From Fusarium oxysporum f. sp. lycopersici 4287 (taxonomy: Eukaryota; Ascomycota; Sordariomycetes; Hypocreales; Nectriaceae): a stretch of 38,249 nt of DNA. Numbering within the stretch: the first letter of the stretch is position 1; each line of letters starts with the position of its first letter. The notes below the pieces were generated by a model. It ran no database searches, was not told the DNA's origin, and worked only from the letters and a program-made list of their open reading frames with translations. Of the stretch, positions 10,200 to 20,673 are shown piece after piece. The stretch covers positions 170,980 to 209,228 of the forward strand of contig NC_030992.1 of the NCBI RefSeq assembly GCF_000149955.1, read 5' to 3'. The translations under genes were made by a program, and so were the position numbers.

Positions 10200-11603
10200 T
10201 AACACAGATAAGCATATAATACACTTTTCCCTCTTATATTATAGATTTTATCTAATTAGATATTTATTAACTATTAATAATATTATAATCTTTAAATAAA
10301 GCTAAAACCCTCCTTGCCCTTTAGGCCCTTTAAAATAACCTAAAATTAAGTACCTAATATGCTTTAAAGATATATAAGATCTCTAAGCCTAGGCTATATC
10401 GCCATAGAAATAATATTTAATTATAATATAATTTTATCCTAAAATTATAAAAACTATTTAATCTAAAAAAGTAAATAATAATCTAATTTATTCTTAACCT
10501 AGATTTACAAGGGTTTCCCTTATAACTGCATTTTATAAAAGAAATAGCTAATTCTCTTCTTATTAATTATAATATATTACCTATTAGTAAGCGCTAAGCT
10601 TATAACTTTATAAAGTAATAACTAAAGCTAAAGATATATTTATTTTAGAAATATAACTATTAGAGAGCTAAATATAAAAATCTATTTATTATTTATAGCT
10701 AGTTTAGGCTTATATAAAATATAATTATAAAGTATAATATCTAATTAGATAATATTTAGAACTTTAATAAGACTGGCTTTATAATAGATATTATTATAGC
10801 TAGAATAATTATTATAGGTTTAGAAAGGCAAGGAAGGCTAAAATTAATATAGCCTAAAAACCAGGAATAAATTATTATAATTTAGGTAATTAATATAAAA
10901 GGTTAATTTATTATATTATTTATTATTAATATAGGTTAATATTACCTTATAAATTAGTACTAAGAATATAACCTTTTAGGCAATTAGGTTATTATAATAA
11001 GCTAAAATAAATAAATAAATAACTAGCCAGGTTTTTATTAGCTAAAGTATTTTAATTAATTTATAATTAATAAATTAACTAGTTCTTATTATCTTCTAAT
11101 CCTTAATAGTTATAAAAGCTATTACTTTACTAATTTTAAGAGATATTATAAGAAGAATAATATTATTATACTCTATATACCTACTTATATATTTTACTTA
11201 CTTTAGCCTCTTAATATTAAATACTTTAGGCTACTAAAAAAGGCATATAATTAAGAAATAAAGTATTTAATTAGATACTTTATAATTTATATTTTAAAGA
11301 CTAAGTTCTTTCTTGCCTTTTATATTACTTTTAAAGCTACTTTTATAAAAAGTAATATTTAAGGAGGTTTTAAAGAAGCTAGGCTTACTCCTTTTAACCT
11401 AGAAAATATTATCTTAAAGCTTAATATATAATTATAAACTTTAATACCTCTAGGGGAGGCTATTAAACCTTTAACCCTATAGGTTTTAAAGACCCTAAAG
11501 ATAGTAATTAAGGCCTAATCTTAATCTAAATACCTTAAAAAATAAATTAAAAGATATACCCGTAGCGCCCTAGAGTTAATTATTAAAATACTAAAGTCTA
11601 ATA

Positions 11604-11703
11604 NNNNNNNNNNNNNNNNNNNNNNNNNNNNNNNNNNNNNNNNNNNNNNNNNNNNNNNNNNNNNNNNNNNNNNNNNNNNNNNNNNNNNNNNNNNNNNNNN
11701 NNN
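11604..11703. other. Assembly gap, 100 N, inside the older transposon
   Basis: Placeholder-length gap in AT-rich sequence corresponding to the transposase C-terminal third. Confidence 0.95.
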
Positions 11704-12104
11704 CTTTCTTTTTATAATCTAGTCCTTTTTGCACATTATACGAGTTTAGCAACTACTTTATATCTAAAAGGACTAGGTTATTAAAAGAAAGGGCTATAAT
11801 TATTGAGGATATATTATTTCCAATTAATTAGATAGATATTAATATATAGGTCATAGCTGTTTCCTGAAGAAGGAGTAGTTAGGCCTGGTTAGAGTGACTA
11901 GCTAGTCGGCGTTATGGTATATGCAGTAAGGCCGGGTATAATGCAAGGACCTATTAGGTAGTAATTAAGATATTTAGGGAAGAGTATAGTAAGTAGTTTT
12001 AATTAATTAGATAGTTTATAGTAGATTTAAAGCAAGTTCTAGCTTAAAGGGTAAGAAAAGTGCATTATATGCTTATCTGCATTGTATACTTATTAACCAC
12101 GTTA

Positions 12105-12810
12105 GCCTTATATAAGGCTAATAATAAGAGAAAAAAAAATAATAATAAATATTTTAAATATGTTTTTAAAGTAAGTTATAAAAAGAAAATTAAGGCTAAT
12201 TAAAAAGTAAATAAGGCTTTTTAGCTAGGTTATATATAACTAGGTTTAGGCTATAATTAAAATAGCTAATTATAATAATATTAACTTAATAAAGCTTTAT
12301 TTACTAAGAGGTAATAAATATTTAAATTATAATAAACTTTAGAAATACTTAGATATATTTTTTAAGGCTAACTTATAAACTTAAAAAAAAAAAAATAATA
12401 CTTATTATTAAAAAAAGCCTATAAATACCTAATCCTAATAAGCTATATTTAGTAAAAGGCTATAATATAATTAATATAATTAAAAAAGCTTTTATATAAA
12501 ATAAGAAAGATAAAAATAATATCCTTTATATAAAGGCTATAAAAATTAGAAATACCTAGGATTAAAAGAATAATATTAATTATATTAGGCTAGTAATTTT
12601 TAATTATAAAATCCTCCTGCTTATATAGACTTATTATAAGCTAATTAATAAAGGCTTTTTTAATCTTTAAATAAAAAAACTTAATAAGCTAAAAAGAAAG
12701 TTACTTATAAAGGTAAATTTATATTAAAGAGAAAGGAAATTTATTAAGGCCTTTTACCTAGGCAGCTTATATAATAAATAGCTTAAGGCCAGCTAATAGC
12801 ATAGGGTTAG
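12105..12810. repeat. AT-rich RIP-like block, right of the nested transposons
   Basis: Almost purely A/T with residual AG/GG/CT/CC steps and no usable frame. It continues the kind of sequence seen at 7240-8318. The composition changes abruptly near 12805, where the flavin monooxygenase pseudogene begins, marking the edge of the mutated repeat. Confidence 0.55.
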
Positions 12811-12814
12811 GTCT

Positions 12815-14048
12815 GTCATGATTATCGGAGCTTCAAAGGCGGGCTACAATGCTATATAACTAATGGCTTCTCGTGGTAAGAAGGTGACTTGGGTTATTCG
12901 CGAATCTGGTGGCGGCGGGTTCTGGATGTCACCGCCATGGGTCAAGATGGGACCTTTCACCCTCCAGCTGGAGCATGTCGCCACTATGAGATTCTTCACC
13001 TGGTTTAGCCCCTGCGTTTGGGGGGAGTACGATGGTTGCTCTTGGGTTCGTCGCTTCCTGCACGGGACGTGGCTCGGTCGAACAATGGTGCATCGTCTTT
13101 GGGAAAAGATCCGGATGGACACCGTCAACTTCAACGGGTACAGGAAAAATAAAGCAATTGCTCACCTAGAGCCTTTGAGATGTATGCACCTACCTCTGGG
13201 AGTACATGACTTCTGTATCATACACTGACCTCGAAACGTATAGTTTGTTCTTGTCTGCCCGCGTTGGAGTCCTGAACTATCCAGGCAATATTCACGACTA
13301 TGTAACCTCGGGCCAGGTTCAGATCATCAAGAAAGACATCTCGCACCTCTCCAAAAACGGAACGATCAATTTTGCCGACGGTACAAGTTACCAGACTGAT
13401 GCTTTGATAGCTATCACTGGATGGAAGCTTTCACCAAACATACAGTACAAGCCTGATGGAATTGAAGCGAGCCTCGGTATTCTAACTGAGAGCATGAGCA
13501 GTGAAGAGCTGGAGTTCTGGTCCCATCTTGACAAAGAAGCCGAACGTGAAATCCTTCAAAAGTTTCCATACCTCACTCGCCCACCTAAGAATGTCATACC
13601 TTACAAGCAAAAGGTCTCACCATACCGCTTGTATCGCGGCATGGCACCGCCAGGTCTGACATCGCGATCCGACAACTCCATTGTCTTTATCAAGATGGTC
13701 CACAGCACAGCCAACATCATCATTGCGGAAACACAAGCTCTCTGGGCATACGCCTATCTCAACGGCATGATCGACATGAACAAGGACAAAGTCTACCAGG
13801 AGACCGCGCTATCAAGCTGTTATGGCAGATTGCGCTATCCTTGTGGATTCTCAGCCTGGTACCCTGAGTTTGTGTACGATACTGTCCCGTACGCAGACAT
13901 GTTGCTCCGGGATCTTGGTGTCCGTAGTCGAAGAAAACGCATTGCGACACAGGAAGTCTTTTCAGGATATACGATCCAGGATTATAAGGGAATCAATAGA
14001 GAATGGGCGGAGAAAAGGCGCTGCGACGAAGGGAAGAAGGTGATTTAG
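12815..14048 (+). pseudogene. FAD/NADPH-dependent monooxygenase, 5'-truncated and disrupted
   Basis: Sequence begins at a Rossmann-type motif (MIIGASKAGYNA), which resembles the second, NADPH-binding fold of flavin monooxygenases. The N-terminal FAD fold is missing and its place is taken by AT-rich repeat DNA. An in-frame TAA lies at 12857-12859. The frame then continues with MASRGKKVTWVIRESGGGG to about 13180. A GTATGC...CTGACC...TAG segment (13182-13243) looks like an intron, but splicing there does not restore frame. A further frame runs from about 13244 (VGVLNYPGNIHDYV; TDALIAITGWKLSPN) to the stop at 14046-14048. The TDALIAITGW segment resembles the conserved C-terminal ATG-type motif of this family. 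The truncation and stop indicate a dead gene. Confidence 0.75.
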
Positions 14049-14841
14049 AGTAAACCTGGGGTTGAATCAATGAGAAATGTATATAACCGAAAGTGAAACA
14101 GCCTGTAGTACTTGCCCTTGAGGCTGTCGACGCAAACAATAAATGCCAGAGTTTTTGCTATAGAGAGCCTCTTTCACAGTACTATAGTATATGTATCTTC
14201 TATCTATAAGACATTGTGAAGAGATCTGCCATACTCCTAATTGTAGCACCATGAAACGGGCCCCTATTCCTGATTAGAGTTCCCAAGCAGGAATCTCGCC
14301 CCTGGCCCCTGGCCTGGATTTAAGGCTGAAAACTGGTTCGAGACTACCGAGTTAGGAACTAGACTTAATGATCTACATTTCACAGCCAATGGTGTTGGCT
14401 GTGACAAGCCAGCGCCCGAGATAGGTGGAATTTAAACCTTATTTATCAGCCATGAAATATTAGCAAAAGCCCTTTTCAGTGATGAAGGCTGCAAATCATG
14501 GCTTAGAGACATACCTAGCCCCATAGCATCCCAAACGCCCGGGAACGCCGATGGCCGTAGATCTACGTCTAGCTATTAAGGCGTAAACCTAGATGCTCTT
14601 TTCGGTAAGACACTGTTATTCTCCTAGTCTAGATTATGCTTTTGCATTCTAAAGACTTTTCTTTATACTTTATAGACTCAACTAGTGGTTATACTAGAGA
14701 AGAATTGTAAGACAATAGGAGATGTGAATAGTATAAGATAGCTACAATCCCCCTCATGAGATCCAGAATTATTACAACCCACAATACAGCATAGACCCTC
14801 ATTGCTTTACTTCTTTCTTACCATCTTCAGCCACCATAACT
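14049..14841. other. Intergenic region upstream of the subtilisin gene
   Basis: No gene is recognised. The last 150 bases are the likely promoter and 5' leader of the protease and include CT-rich stretches just before its ATG, common in fungal promoters. A TA-rich segment lies at about 14160-14210. Confidence 0.45.
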
Positions 14842-16137
14842 ATGAAGCTCGTTATCTTTTTGTTCCTTCTTGCAGAACTTATCGGTTTAACCCTTGCCCA
14901 GGCAAAAGTTCAGAACGCCAACATCGAACCCCAACTTGTCGTCCCAAACAGTTATATTATTAAATATAAATCGAAGGCTTCCTCTAGCAGTAAGAATAAG
15001 CATGAAAAAGCCATTCATAAGAAGGCTAAAAGCAAGGGAAAAGAGGGCATTGTGGATAATATCGACCTCGATGGTTTCAAAGGCTATGTCGCCGAGATTC
15101 CTTCCTCGGAACTTCAGGAAGTCATTGACTCTGATCTGGTAAGTTATTCTGATCTTGAGCCCTGGCGGTTTGGTGCTGACTTAAGTATTCAGGTTGATTA
15201 CATTGAGCAGGATACCATTGTGAACGTCTCTGCTGTTGCAGCTCCTAGCTTAGATCCGCTCACGAAACGCGGATATACCAGCCAGACATCTGCTCCTTGG
15301 GGTCTTGCCCGTATCTCACAGATCTATTCTGAGAAAGGTGTAGACGCTCGCTACTCTTACGATGCAACGGCTGGTGCTGGATCAACTGTTTATGTCCTCG
15401 ATTCGGGTATTCGAACTACGCATAAGGAGTTTGGGGGCCGTGCCTTGTGGGGAGCTAATTTCATCAGCGGCTCTCCTGATACAGACGAGTATGGCCACGG
15501 GACACATGTTGCTGGCACTGTCGGTGGCAAGACCTACGGTGTAGCTAAAGGCTGCAGGATGTATGCTGTCAAGGTGATCGATAAGAACGGCGGTGGCACT
15601 ATGTCTAATATACTTCAGGGCCTGCAGTGGGCTGTCAATCACGCCAAGTCCCGTGGCACTACTAAGACAAGCATTATCAATGCATCTCTTGGCGGCCCCT
15701 ATACCAAGATTGGCAATGCTGCTGTTAAAGCTGCCACTGATCTTGGGATTACTGTTGTTGTTGCAGCTGGCAATGATGGGGCTGATGCTGCCGACTACTC
15801 GCCTGCTTCCGCTCCATCGGCTATTACTGTTGCCGCTATTGATTCTGCAAGTTATCGCACTTTATGGTCAAACTATGGCACCGTGGTAGACATCTTTGCG
15901 CCTGGTAGTGACATACTTAGCGCGGGCCATCTAAGCGACTCTAGCAGTGTATACAAGTCAGGCACAAGTATGGCTGCGCCGCATGTTGCTGGTCTTGCGG
16001 CGTACTTTATGGCAAAGGAGGGACTTCGGGGCTCTGTTGCTGTTACTAAGCGTATCATCTCCGCTGCTGATACCACTGCTGTTGAATACGCTGTAGATAG
16101 CCCTCAACGTGTTGCTTATAATGGTGGTGGCAAATAG
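14842..16137 (+). CDS. Secreted proteinase K-like subtilisin (peptidase S8)
   Basis: The protein begins with a hydrophobic signal peptide (to about residue 20). A propeptide of the inhibitor I9 type and a subtilisin catalytic domain follow. The catalytic triad is visible as VLDSG, HGTHVAG and GTSMAAPHVAG, at D169, H201 and S358 of the spliced protein; the oxyanion motif AAGND is present. The frame is open throughout. However, a 54-nt segment (15139-15192) has a perfect GTAAGT donor, a GCTGACT branch site and an AG acceptor, and its removal restores a normal propeptide junction (SDL|VDYIEQD). I therefore predict a two-exon gene, 14842-15138 and 15193-16137, of 413 residues. It is expected to be an extracellular serine endopeptidase. 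It ends tail to tail with the AflR-like regulator. Confidence 0.92.
   Translation: MKLVIFLFLLAELIGLTLAQAKVQNANIEPQLVVPNSYIIKYKSKASSSSKNKHEKAIHKKAKSKGKEGIVDNIDLDGFKGYVAEIPSSELQEVIDSDLVSYSDLEPWRFGADLSIQVDYIEQDTIVNVSAVAAPSLDPLTKRGYTSQTSAPWGLARISQIYSEKGVDARYSYDATAGAGSTVYVLDSGIRTTHKEFGGRALWGANFISGSPDTDEYGHGTHVAGTVGGKTYGVAKGCRMYAVKVIDKNGGGTMSNILQGLQWAVNHAKSRGTTKTSIINASLGGPYTKIGNAAVKAATDLGITVVVAAGNDGADAADYSPASAPSAITVAAIDSASYRTLWSNYGTVVDIFAPGSDILSAGHLSDSSSVYKSGTSMAAPHVAGLAAYFMAKEGLRGSVAVTKRIISAADTTAVEYAVDSPQRVAYNGGGK
15139..15192 (+). other. In-frame, stop-free intron in the subtilisin gene
   Basis: 54 nt, a multiple of three, with GTAAGT donor, CTGACT branch and CAG acceptor. It contains no stop codon, so an intron-less model would add 18 residues inside the propeptide. 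Confidence 0.75.
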
Positions 16138-16469
16138 TAAATAGAGGAGTTTGCGATGAGGGCCATGGGTAGACCAGTAATATCAAGTACTTGCTTTATG
16201 ATAAGACACTTTTTCAGACATATCATTTGAGCTCCGAGGCCAGTATTCGTCTCCGAGATGTAATGCGTATGAGATTGAGTAGTTTTGGCGTTCTGGACTC
16301 CTCTATATTGGACCGTCTTACGTTTAGCCTTATACTTCTAAGGGACATTAGTCCTTTTAAGTAGAAGCTTTTACAGTCAGGGACTAACACATAATTGGAG
16401 CATGTATTAAATTACACGACAGGGTGAAAGAAAATTTAACGATCTACTTGTATGTAAAGTCTAAAGAAC
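16138..16469. other. Tail-to-tail intergenic region
   Basis: 332 bases between the 3' ends of the subtilisin gene and the AflR-like regulator. No gene or repeat is seen; it should hold both polyadenylation regions. Confidence 0.5.
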
Positions 16470-17894
16470 TCAGATGCGGAGGTCTATTCTATCCTTTAAC
16501 ATTTTCTTAACAGACTCGACTTTGCTTGCCAAATTATCCATGTGCGCACCTTCATACCCCATCATAGCATGGTCTTTAAATACCTCTGAGAGCTCCTCAT
16601 ACGCCAACGGCGTTACATCCTGACCCCTCTCTGTTGGCCCTGCTGAGAAAGGGCACCCGCATGGATCCGCTTTCCGGCATCTTCGCGTAGTGCTCGCATA
16701 ATCAGAAAGGCCGAGCATATCCTCCGCGGAGCGGAGAGCATCCAGCATCAACTTGACCGCCGTGCCAATCCTGCTGCACACCTCGTCCGTAACAGGCAGC
16801 TCACCGAGCTGCAGCGCCTTTACCTCCGCTGCATTATGCGACAGAAGTTCGCTGGTAAAGGGAGGGAGTGTCATCCTCAGATAGGTCTCAAAATGAGTCA
16901 ACACCAGACAGTACAGGCGGCGCAGCGAGGAGTAACAACTCATTGCCAGCATTTTTGTGGGTGCATCCATGGAATCCTTGAGGCTGTGAGATGCTGTGGA
17001 AGACGGGGGTGTGATGGATTGGAGGTCTGTGTAGTAGCTGTAGCTGTTGAAGGGAGAAACTGAAGATATCGAGTCGCGTCTCGACACTCCAGTCATGTCT
17101 TGGGTAAATGCTGAGGCTGTGTGAAATGAGCTTGTGACTTGAGGGATGATCTCTACCAAAGTCCGAGCAAGGTGCAAGACGGTGCCAATAGGATATTCGC
17201 AAAAGTTGAAGCTGGGATACTTAGTCGCATGCGAGCTGCCCGTGAGAATAGCCAACGTTCGGTAAATATCGGCCATGAGATTTGACAGCTGAGTGATTGG
17301 CGAAGCCCCATCAATGTCGATGCTCCCGTTGGTCTGGGACTGCGTGCAATCGTGCATGAAGGGCGTTATTCTCGCAGATGAATCCAACGCGCTGCTTTGG
17401 TCGAATTTGGGTGTAGTGGGCTCAGTGACCAGTCCGTTACCAAGAATCTGGTTCGGTACTACGTCGAGCATGGAGCCAACATGCAGCCCACTCGCGCTCG
17501 CAGATGCTACGCCTGACGGTGTCTGTGCGAAGTTGCCAAATGTCATTGTTGACTCGTCCAGTCGGACTCCAAAGTCCGAAGTATTCAGCATGGCCCAGAT
17601 ATCTGGTGAGCCTGTATAAGACGAGTCGAGATTGTCAAAGCTCACTTCTTCGCCAGAACAAGTTGGTGGAGTCAGAGGCCCCATTTCGCCTTCACCGGAG
17701 CTGCCCTCTGACTCGAGGTTCTTCTGGCGTTTTGGGCGGGCTCGTTGGCTATACACGCACTCAACCTTGGCCCTGATACAGCGGGCACACTTTTGCTGGA
17801 CTGATTTGTCTTCTGCATTGACGATGCATTTGAGCTTGTGGAATCGGCAACGATCACATGAAGCTCGCACTGAGGGGAAGTTATACGGAGGCAT
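16470..17894 (-). CDS. AflR-like Zn2Cys6 transcription factor
   Basis: Intron-less 474-residue protein. An N-terminal binuclear zinc cluster uses C13, C16, C23, C36, C39 and C46 (C-x2-C-x6-C-x12-C-x2-C-x6-C), with a long central loop. A basic linker (RARPKRQKN) follows. The C-terminal half has features of the aflatoxin regulatory protein family, including a regulatory domain with RLYCLVLTHFETYLRM and a late GCPFS segment. Such proteins act in the nucleus as pathway-specific activators of secondary metabolite clusters. It lies 0.9 kb from bik6 but is not one of the six established bikaverin genes. It may serve a lost neighbouring cluster or be an unrelated flanking gene. ATG 17894 puts the zinc cluster close to the N-terminus, as is usual. 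Confidence 0.85.
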   Translation of the reverse strand: MPPYNFPSVRASCDRCRFHKLKCIVNAEDKSVQQKCARCIRAKVECVYSQRARPKRQKNLESEGSSGEGEMGPLTPPTCSGEEVSFDNLDSSYTGSPDIWAMLNTSDFGVRLDESTMTFGNFAQTPSGVASASASGLHVGSMLDVVPNQILGNGLVTEPTTPKFDQSSALDSSARITPFMHDCTQSQTNGSIDIDGASPITQLSNLMADIYRTLAILTGSSHATKYPSFNFCEYPIGTVLHLARTLVEIIPQVTSSFHTASAFTQDMTGVSRRDSISSVSPFNSYSYYTDLQSITPPSSTASHSLKDSMDAPTKMLAMSCYSSLRRLYCLVLTHFETYLRMTLPPFTSELLSHNAAEVKALQLGELPVTDEVCSRIGTAVKLMLDALRSAEDMLGLSDYASTTRRCRKADPCGCPFSAGPTERGQDVTPLAYEELSEVFKDHAMMGYEGAHMDNLASKVESVKKMLKDRIDLRI

Positions 17895-18778
17895 GATGTT
17901 TTGGTCTGGGGGAGAGTAGACAGGGTTGACCTAGTGACTGGGCAGTAAAGAGAAGGGTGTGTCCTTGATGAGAATCAGGGTAGATTGCCAAGGCTTTGGA
18001 ATGGGGAGCCAGTGCAGTTGGCTGACTCGATACTGTACCGAGGCAGCAGATCAGATGAATCGGGACATTGGCCCATCTAAGGCTTGCGAGTCTTATAATC
18101 GGATTACCTTGGCCAGGCAGTACAAAGAGCTGGGTCGTCTTCACTGCCGAGTTGCCGTCGTCTTGCGTCTCTCACCACTGCGCCACTAGTCAGCATCCAT
18201 GCCGCAGTGCTGAGTGGTTTCCTGAGCGTGGTGATTTCTGACACGCCGCGTATATGCAGCTTCAGCTTTGCTTATACTGGATGCAACCATCTATACGCTT
18301 AAGGTTTCGGCTAGGCTTGACATGGCAGGTTGGCCAGTGCGGTTGAGAGTACGATAAACAGGGTATATCGTATTCAGGATCAGAACACGTAATGCGATAT
18401 GTTATCATCACGGAGCACGTGTTTGGCAGCGAGTCAGCGTCATGGTACGGTAGCATCACGTTGGAGAGAAGGTTGGCCGAAAGGTAGAGTAAATATTAAG
18501 TGGAAATTACTAGGGTTTTATTCTAACTCAATCTGGTAATGTCGTTTATCTCTACGAAGGTTACTGAAACAAAAGGAGCTCCAGGCAATAAGTGGAGTTG
18601 AATATTGGGGACACCTGTTAAACCCGTATCCATGACCATTTCATGCATGTTGGTGTCTCATAAATGACGAAATAGACAACGCCCAAGATCAGCTCGCCAT
18701 GTCCTCGGTTCCGTGACTGGAATATGCATGATGGATCAAAACAGCCACGACAGGGTTATTTGTCTAGCCTTAGCAGCC
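17895..18778. other. Intergenic region between the AflR-like regulator and bik6
   Basis: No protein gene is recognised. It should contain the promoter of the AflR-like gene and the 3' flank of bik6. GCCAAG (17976) and GCCAGG (18113) match the PacC core GCCARG. A tRNA A-box-like stretch on the minus strand near 18140-18185 lacks a B box. Confidence 0.45.
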
Positions 18779-20673
18779 TTAATAGGTCGAGAGCTTGCTG
18801 AATTCGCCACGGGCCCTGATCCGATAACCCCATTTGAAAAAGAGGAAGGGAGCTGGCAGCAGAAGCACGCTAATGCAGGCAAAAATAGTGCTGCCCCAAT
18901 CGATGCCGATCTTTTCATACATGGGCCAGACAAAGAGAGGGAAAGCACCTGCAGCCATGGATCGGACAAAAGTGTTAGCCGCAATAGCGCTAGCACTGTA
19001 GCGAGTAAAAGTATCAACGAGATACTGGAGGGACGATTGGAAGATGGTGGTGAAGCCCACCCCTGTAAGGAAGACACCGATGATGGATGGCCAAGGGCTC
19101 GAGACGTGCTCAACCGAGGTCCCTGAAAGATGATAATAACGGGTCAGTCGTCTATGCAAGTCATCTCCACAATTTTTATCATGGTCATGCAGGTTCGGGG
19201 CGGTTCCGCTAGGAATTATTGCGACTTACAGCCAAAAAGGAAAAGACCTGCAGAGAAGGCGAATCCGCCCACCATCATTGGTGGAAGTCTCGCTTCAGGA
19301 ACAGGCTTGAAGTGGTTGGCGACGAGCTTCTTTCCGTAATAGATGTTGTTGAAGATGTTGGCGGCGGCGGCAAAGAGACAGCCAATTAAGAGGGACAGAA
19401 AGGGAAGCTGGCTGACGACTGGGCCCCATCCTCGGAACCGGCCGTATTCCAAGGCGAAACTCTCTAAACTCGCGTAAAGGATTGCTAGAAAAAGTCCCCA
19501 TGAGTCAGCAACGTTTGGGAAGGTAATACAGCAGGTAACGTTGAAAATGACCGGGGACATCTGTAGCGCTTACCATAGACGAAAGAGGTATAGATCGTAA
19601 GCAGCAGGCAGATTGGATCCAGAAGCATCTGAAACGGGCGGACAAGGTAGGTACTCAGTAAACTCTTGAACGTTGGGCTAGTCTCCTCCCACTGTATTTT
19701 TTGTTTCAGCCAAGATATCAGCCACGGGAGGGCACCATAAGCGGGAAGATTATGTGCGGGAACGGATCTCACATACCTTAGCGTGGAGACTGAAATTCCC
19801 CGTAGACCGACGGAGCCGGCTGGCCTTCCGTGTGAGAAGCACGTCAGCGTGGCTCTCGTCTAGCCACAAGGCGTCTAGGACGAACTGGACCATCATGACG
19901 ATGCCCGTCAGGTACTCGGTCCAGCGCCAGCCGCAGCCGCTCGCGATAAAGGCGCCGCCTATGATAGGCCCCAGGGTCGGCGCCGCAGCGATGGTGATGC
20001 CGTAACACACCATGGGAGTGCCCCGCTGGCGTGGGGTCCAGATGTCAACGATGGAGCCGCCCGTGATGGAGATGGGGGAGCTGCCGAAGACGCCAGCGAA
20101 GAACCTTGTAATCAGGATTGTCTGGATATCCTTGGCGGTCGCAGTGCCGAAGGCGAAAGCTGCGCTAATGAAATAGGGCTAGGAAGGTACAGGTTAGCCA
20201 GGTCCATAACGGTAGGTACTGTATGTAAGTAACGGTAGCAGCAACAATGGAGTCAGTCTTACAGCGAGAGCAGGCCATTTCCGACCGTAAACCTCGCAAA
20301 GAGGCGCCCAGAGCATGGGTCCAAGGGCGAAGCCGAAAATGAGCAGACTGGTGCCCGCGTTGGCTACCTCGTACGACACATGGAACTCCTGGCTAATCTC
20401 TGCTGTGCCGGCCGAGTAGATGGCGGAGGCGAAGGTGATCCAGCACGTAGTCAGGGCCCACAGGGCTGTCGTGTAGACCTTCTTCCCCATGGGCCAGTTC
20501 TGGGGGTTGAGCGTGTCGGAGTCTCCCTCGAAGTCGACTATATCGCCCAATTGGGCTTCTTCCTTGACGACACCCATGTTGGACTCTTCCGCGGGTTCGT
20601 TCATCGCTGTCAGATCATTCAGTGGAGCCACTGTCTCTCCGTGATTTGGCGGGGTATGGATGGATGGATGCAA
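18779..20673 (-). CDS. bik6: Bikaverin cluster MFS exporter
   Basis: Five exons: 20673-20263, 20178-19777, 19691-19574, 19484-19230 and 19122-18779. Introns are 84-107 nt with GTAAGA, GTATGT, GTAAGC and GTAAGT donors. The spliced product is 509 residues, typical of the 12-helix DHA1 drug:proton antiporter family. A polar N-terminus precedes NPQNWPMGKK and helix 1. The motif LCEVYGRKWP matches the conserved loop 2-3 signature, and APTLGPIIGG matches the antiporter motif of helix 5. The predicted role is plasma-membrane export of bikaverin; in Fusarium loss of this transporter is known to affect the pathway. It is divergently transcribed from bik5 over a 443-bp shared promoter. Confidence 0.95.

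Larger units (their letters stand above)
8319..12102 (+). mobile_element. Older Fot1/pogo-type transposon, RIP-degraded and split by a younger insertion
   Basis: The right 47-bp terminal inverted repeat is 12056-12102. The left one is split into 8319-8338 and 10202-10228 by the younger element. The two align over the full 47 bp with 8 mismatches, all transitions. TA dinucleotides flank the element (8317-8318 and 12103-12104). Removing the younger insert and its TA duplication leaves about 1.92 kb. Transposase remnants on the plus strand match the younger copy throughout. The GACTGGCTTTATAATAG block at about 10772 matches the DETGF region. The zinc-knuckle C-terminus at about 11895-11996 ends at an equivalent TAG. 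A 100-N gap lies at 11604-11703. All coding capacity is destroyed by C-to-T and G-to-A changes. Confidence 0.85.

Noticed and set aside
7240..12810. Possible single larger element containing both Fot-like copies
   Set aside because: The AT-rich flanks look alike, but no terminal or target-site repeats were found to bound such an element.
17565..17585. CGG-type inverted half-sites within the AflR-like gene
   Set aside because: They lie inside coding sequence and have inverted, not direct-repeat, geometry, unlike the bik sites.
18125..18190. tRNA-like A-box (TGGCGCAGTGG) on the minus strand
   Set aside because: No B-box, no matching acceptor stem and no recognisable anticodon arm at the correct spacing.
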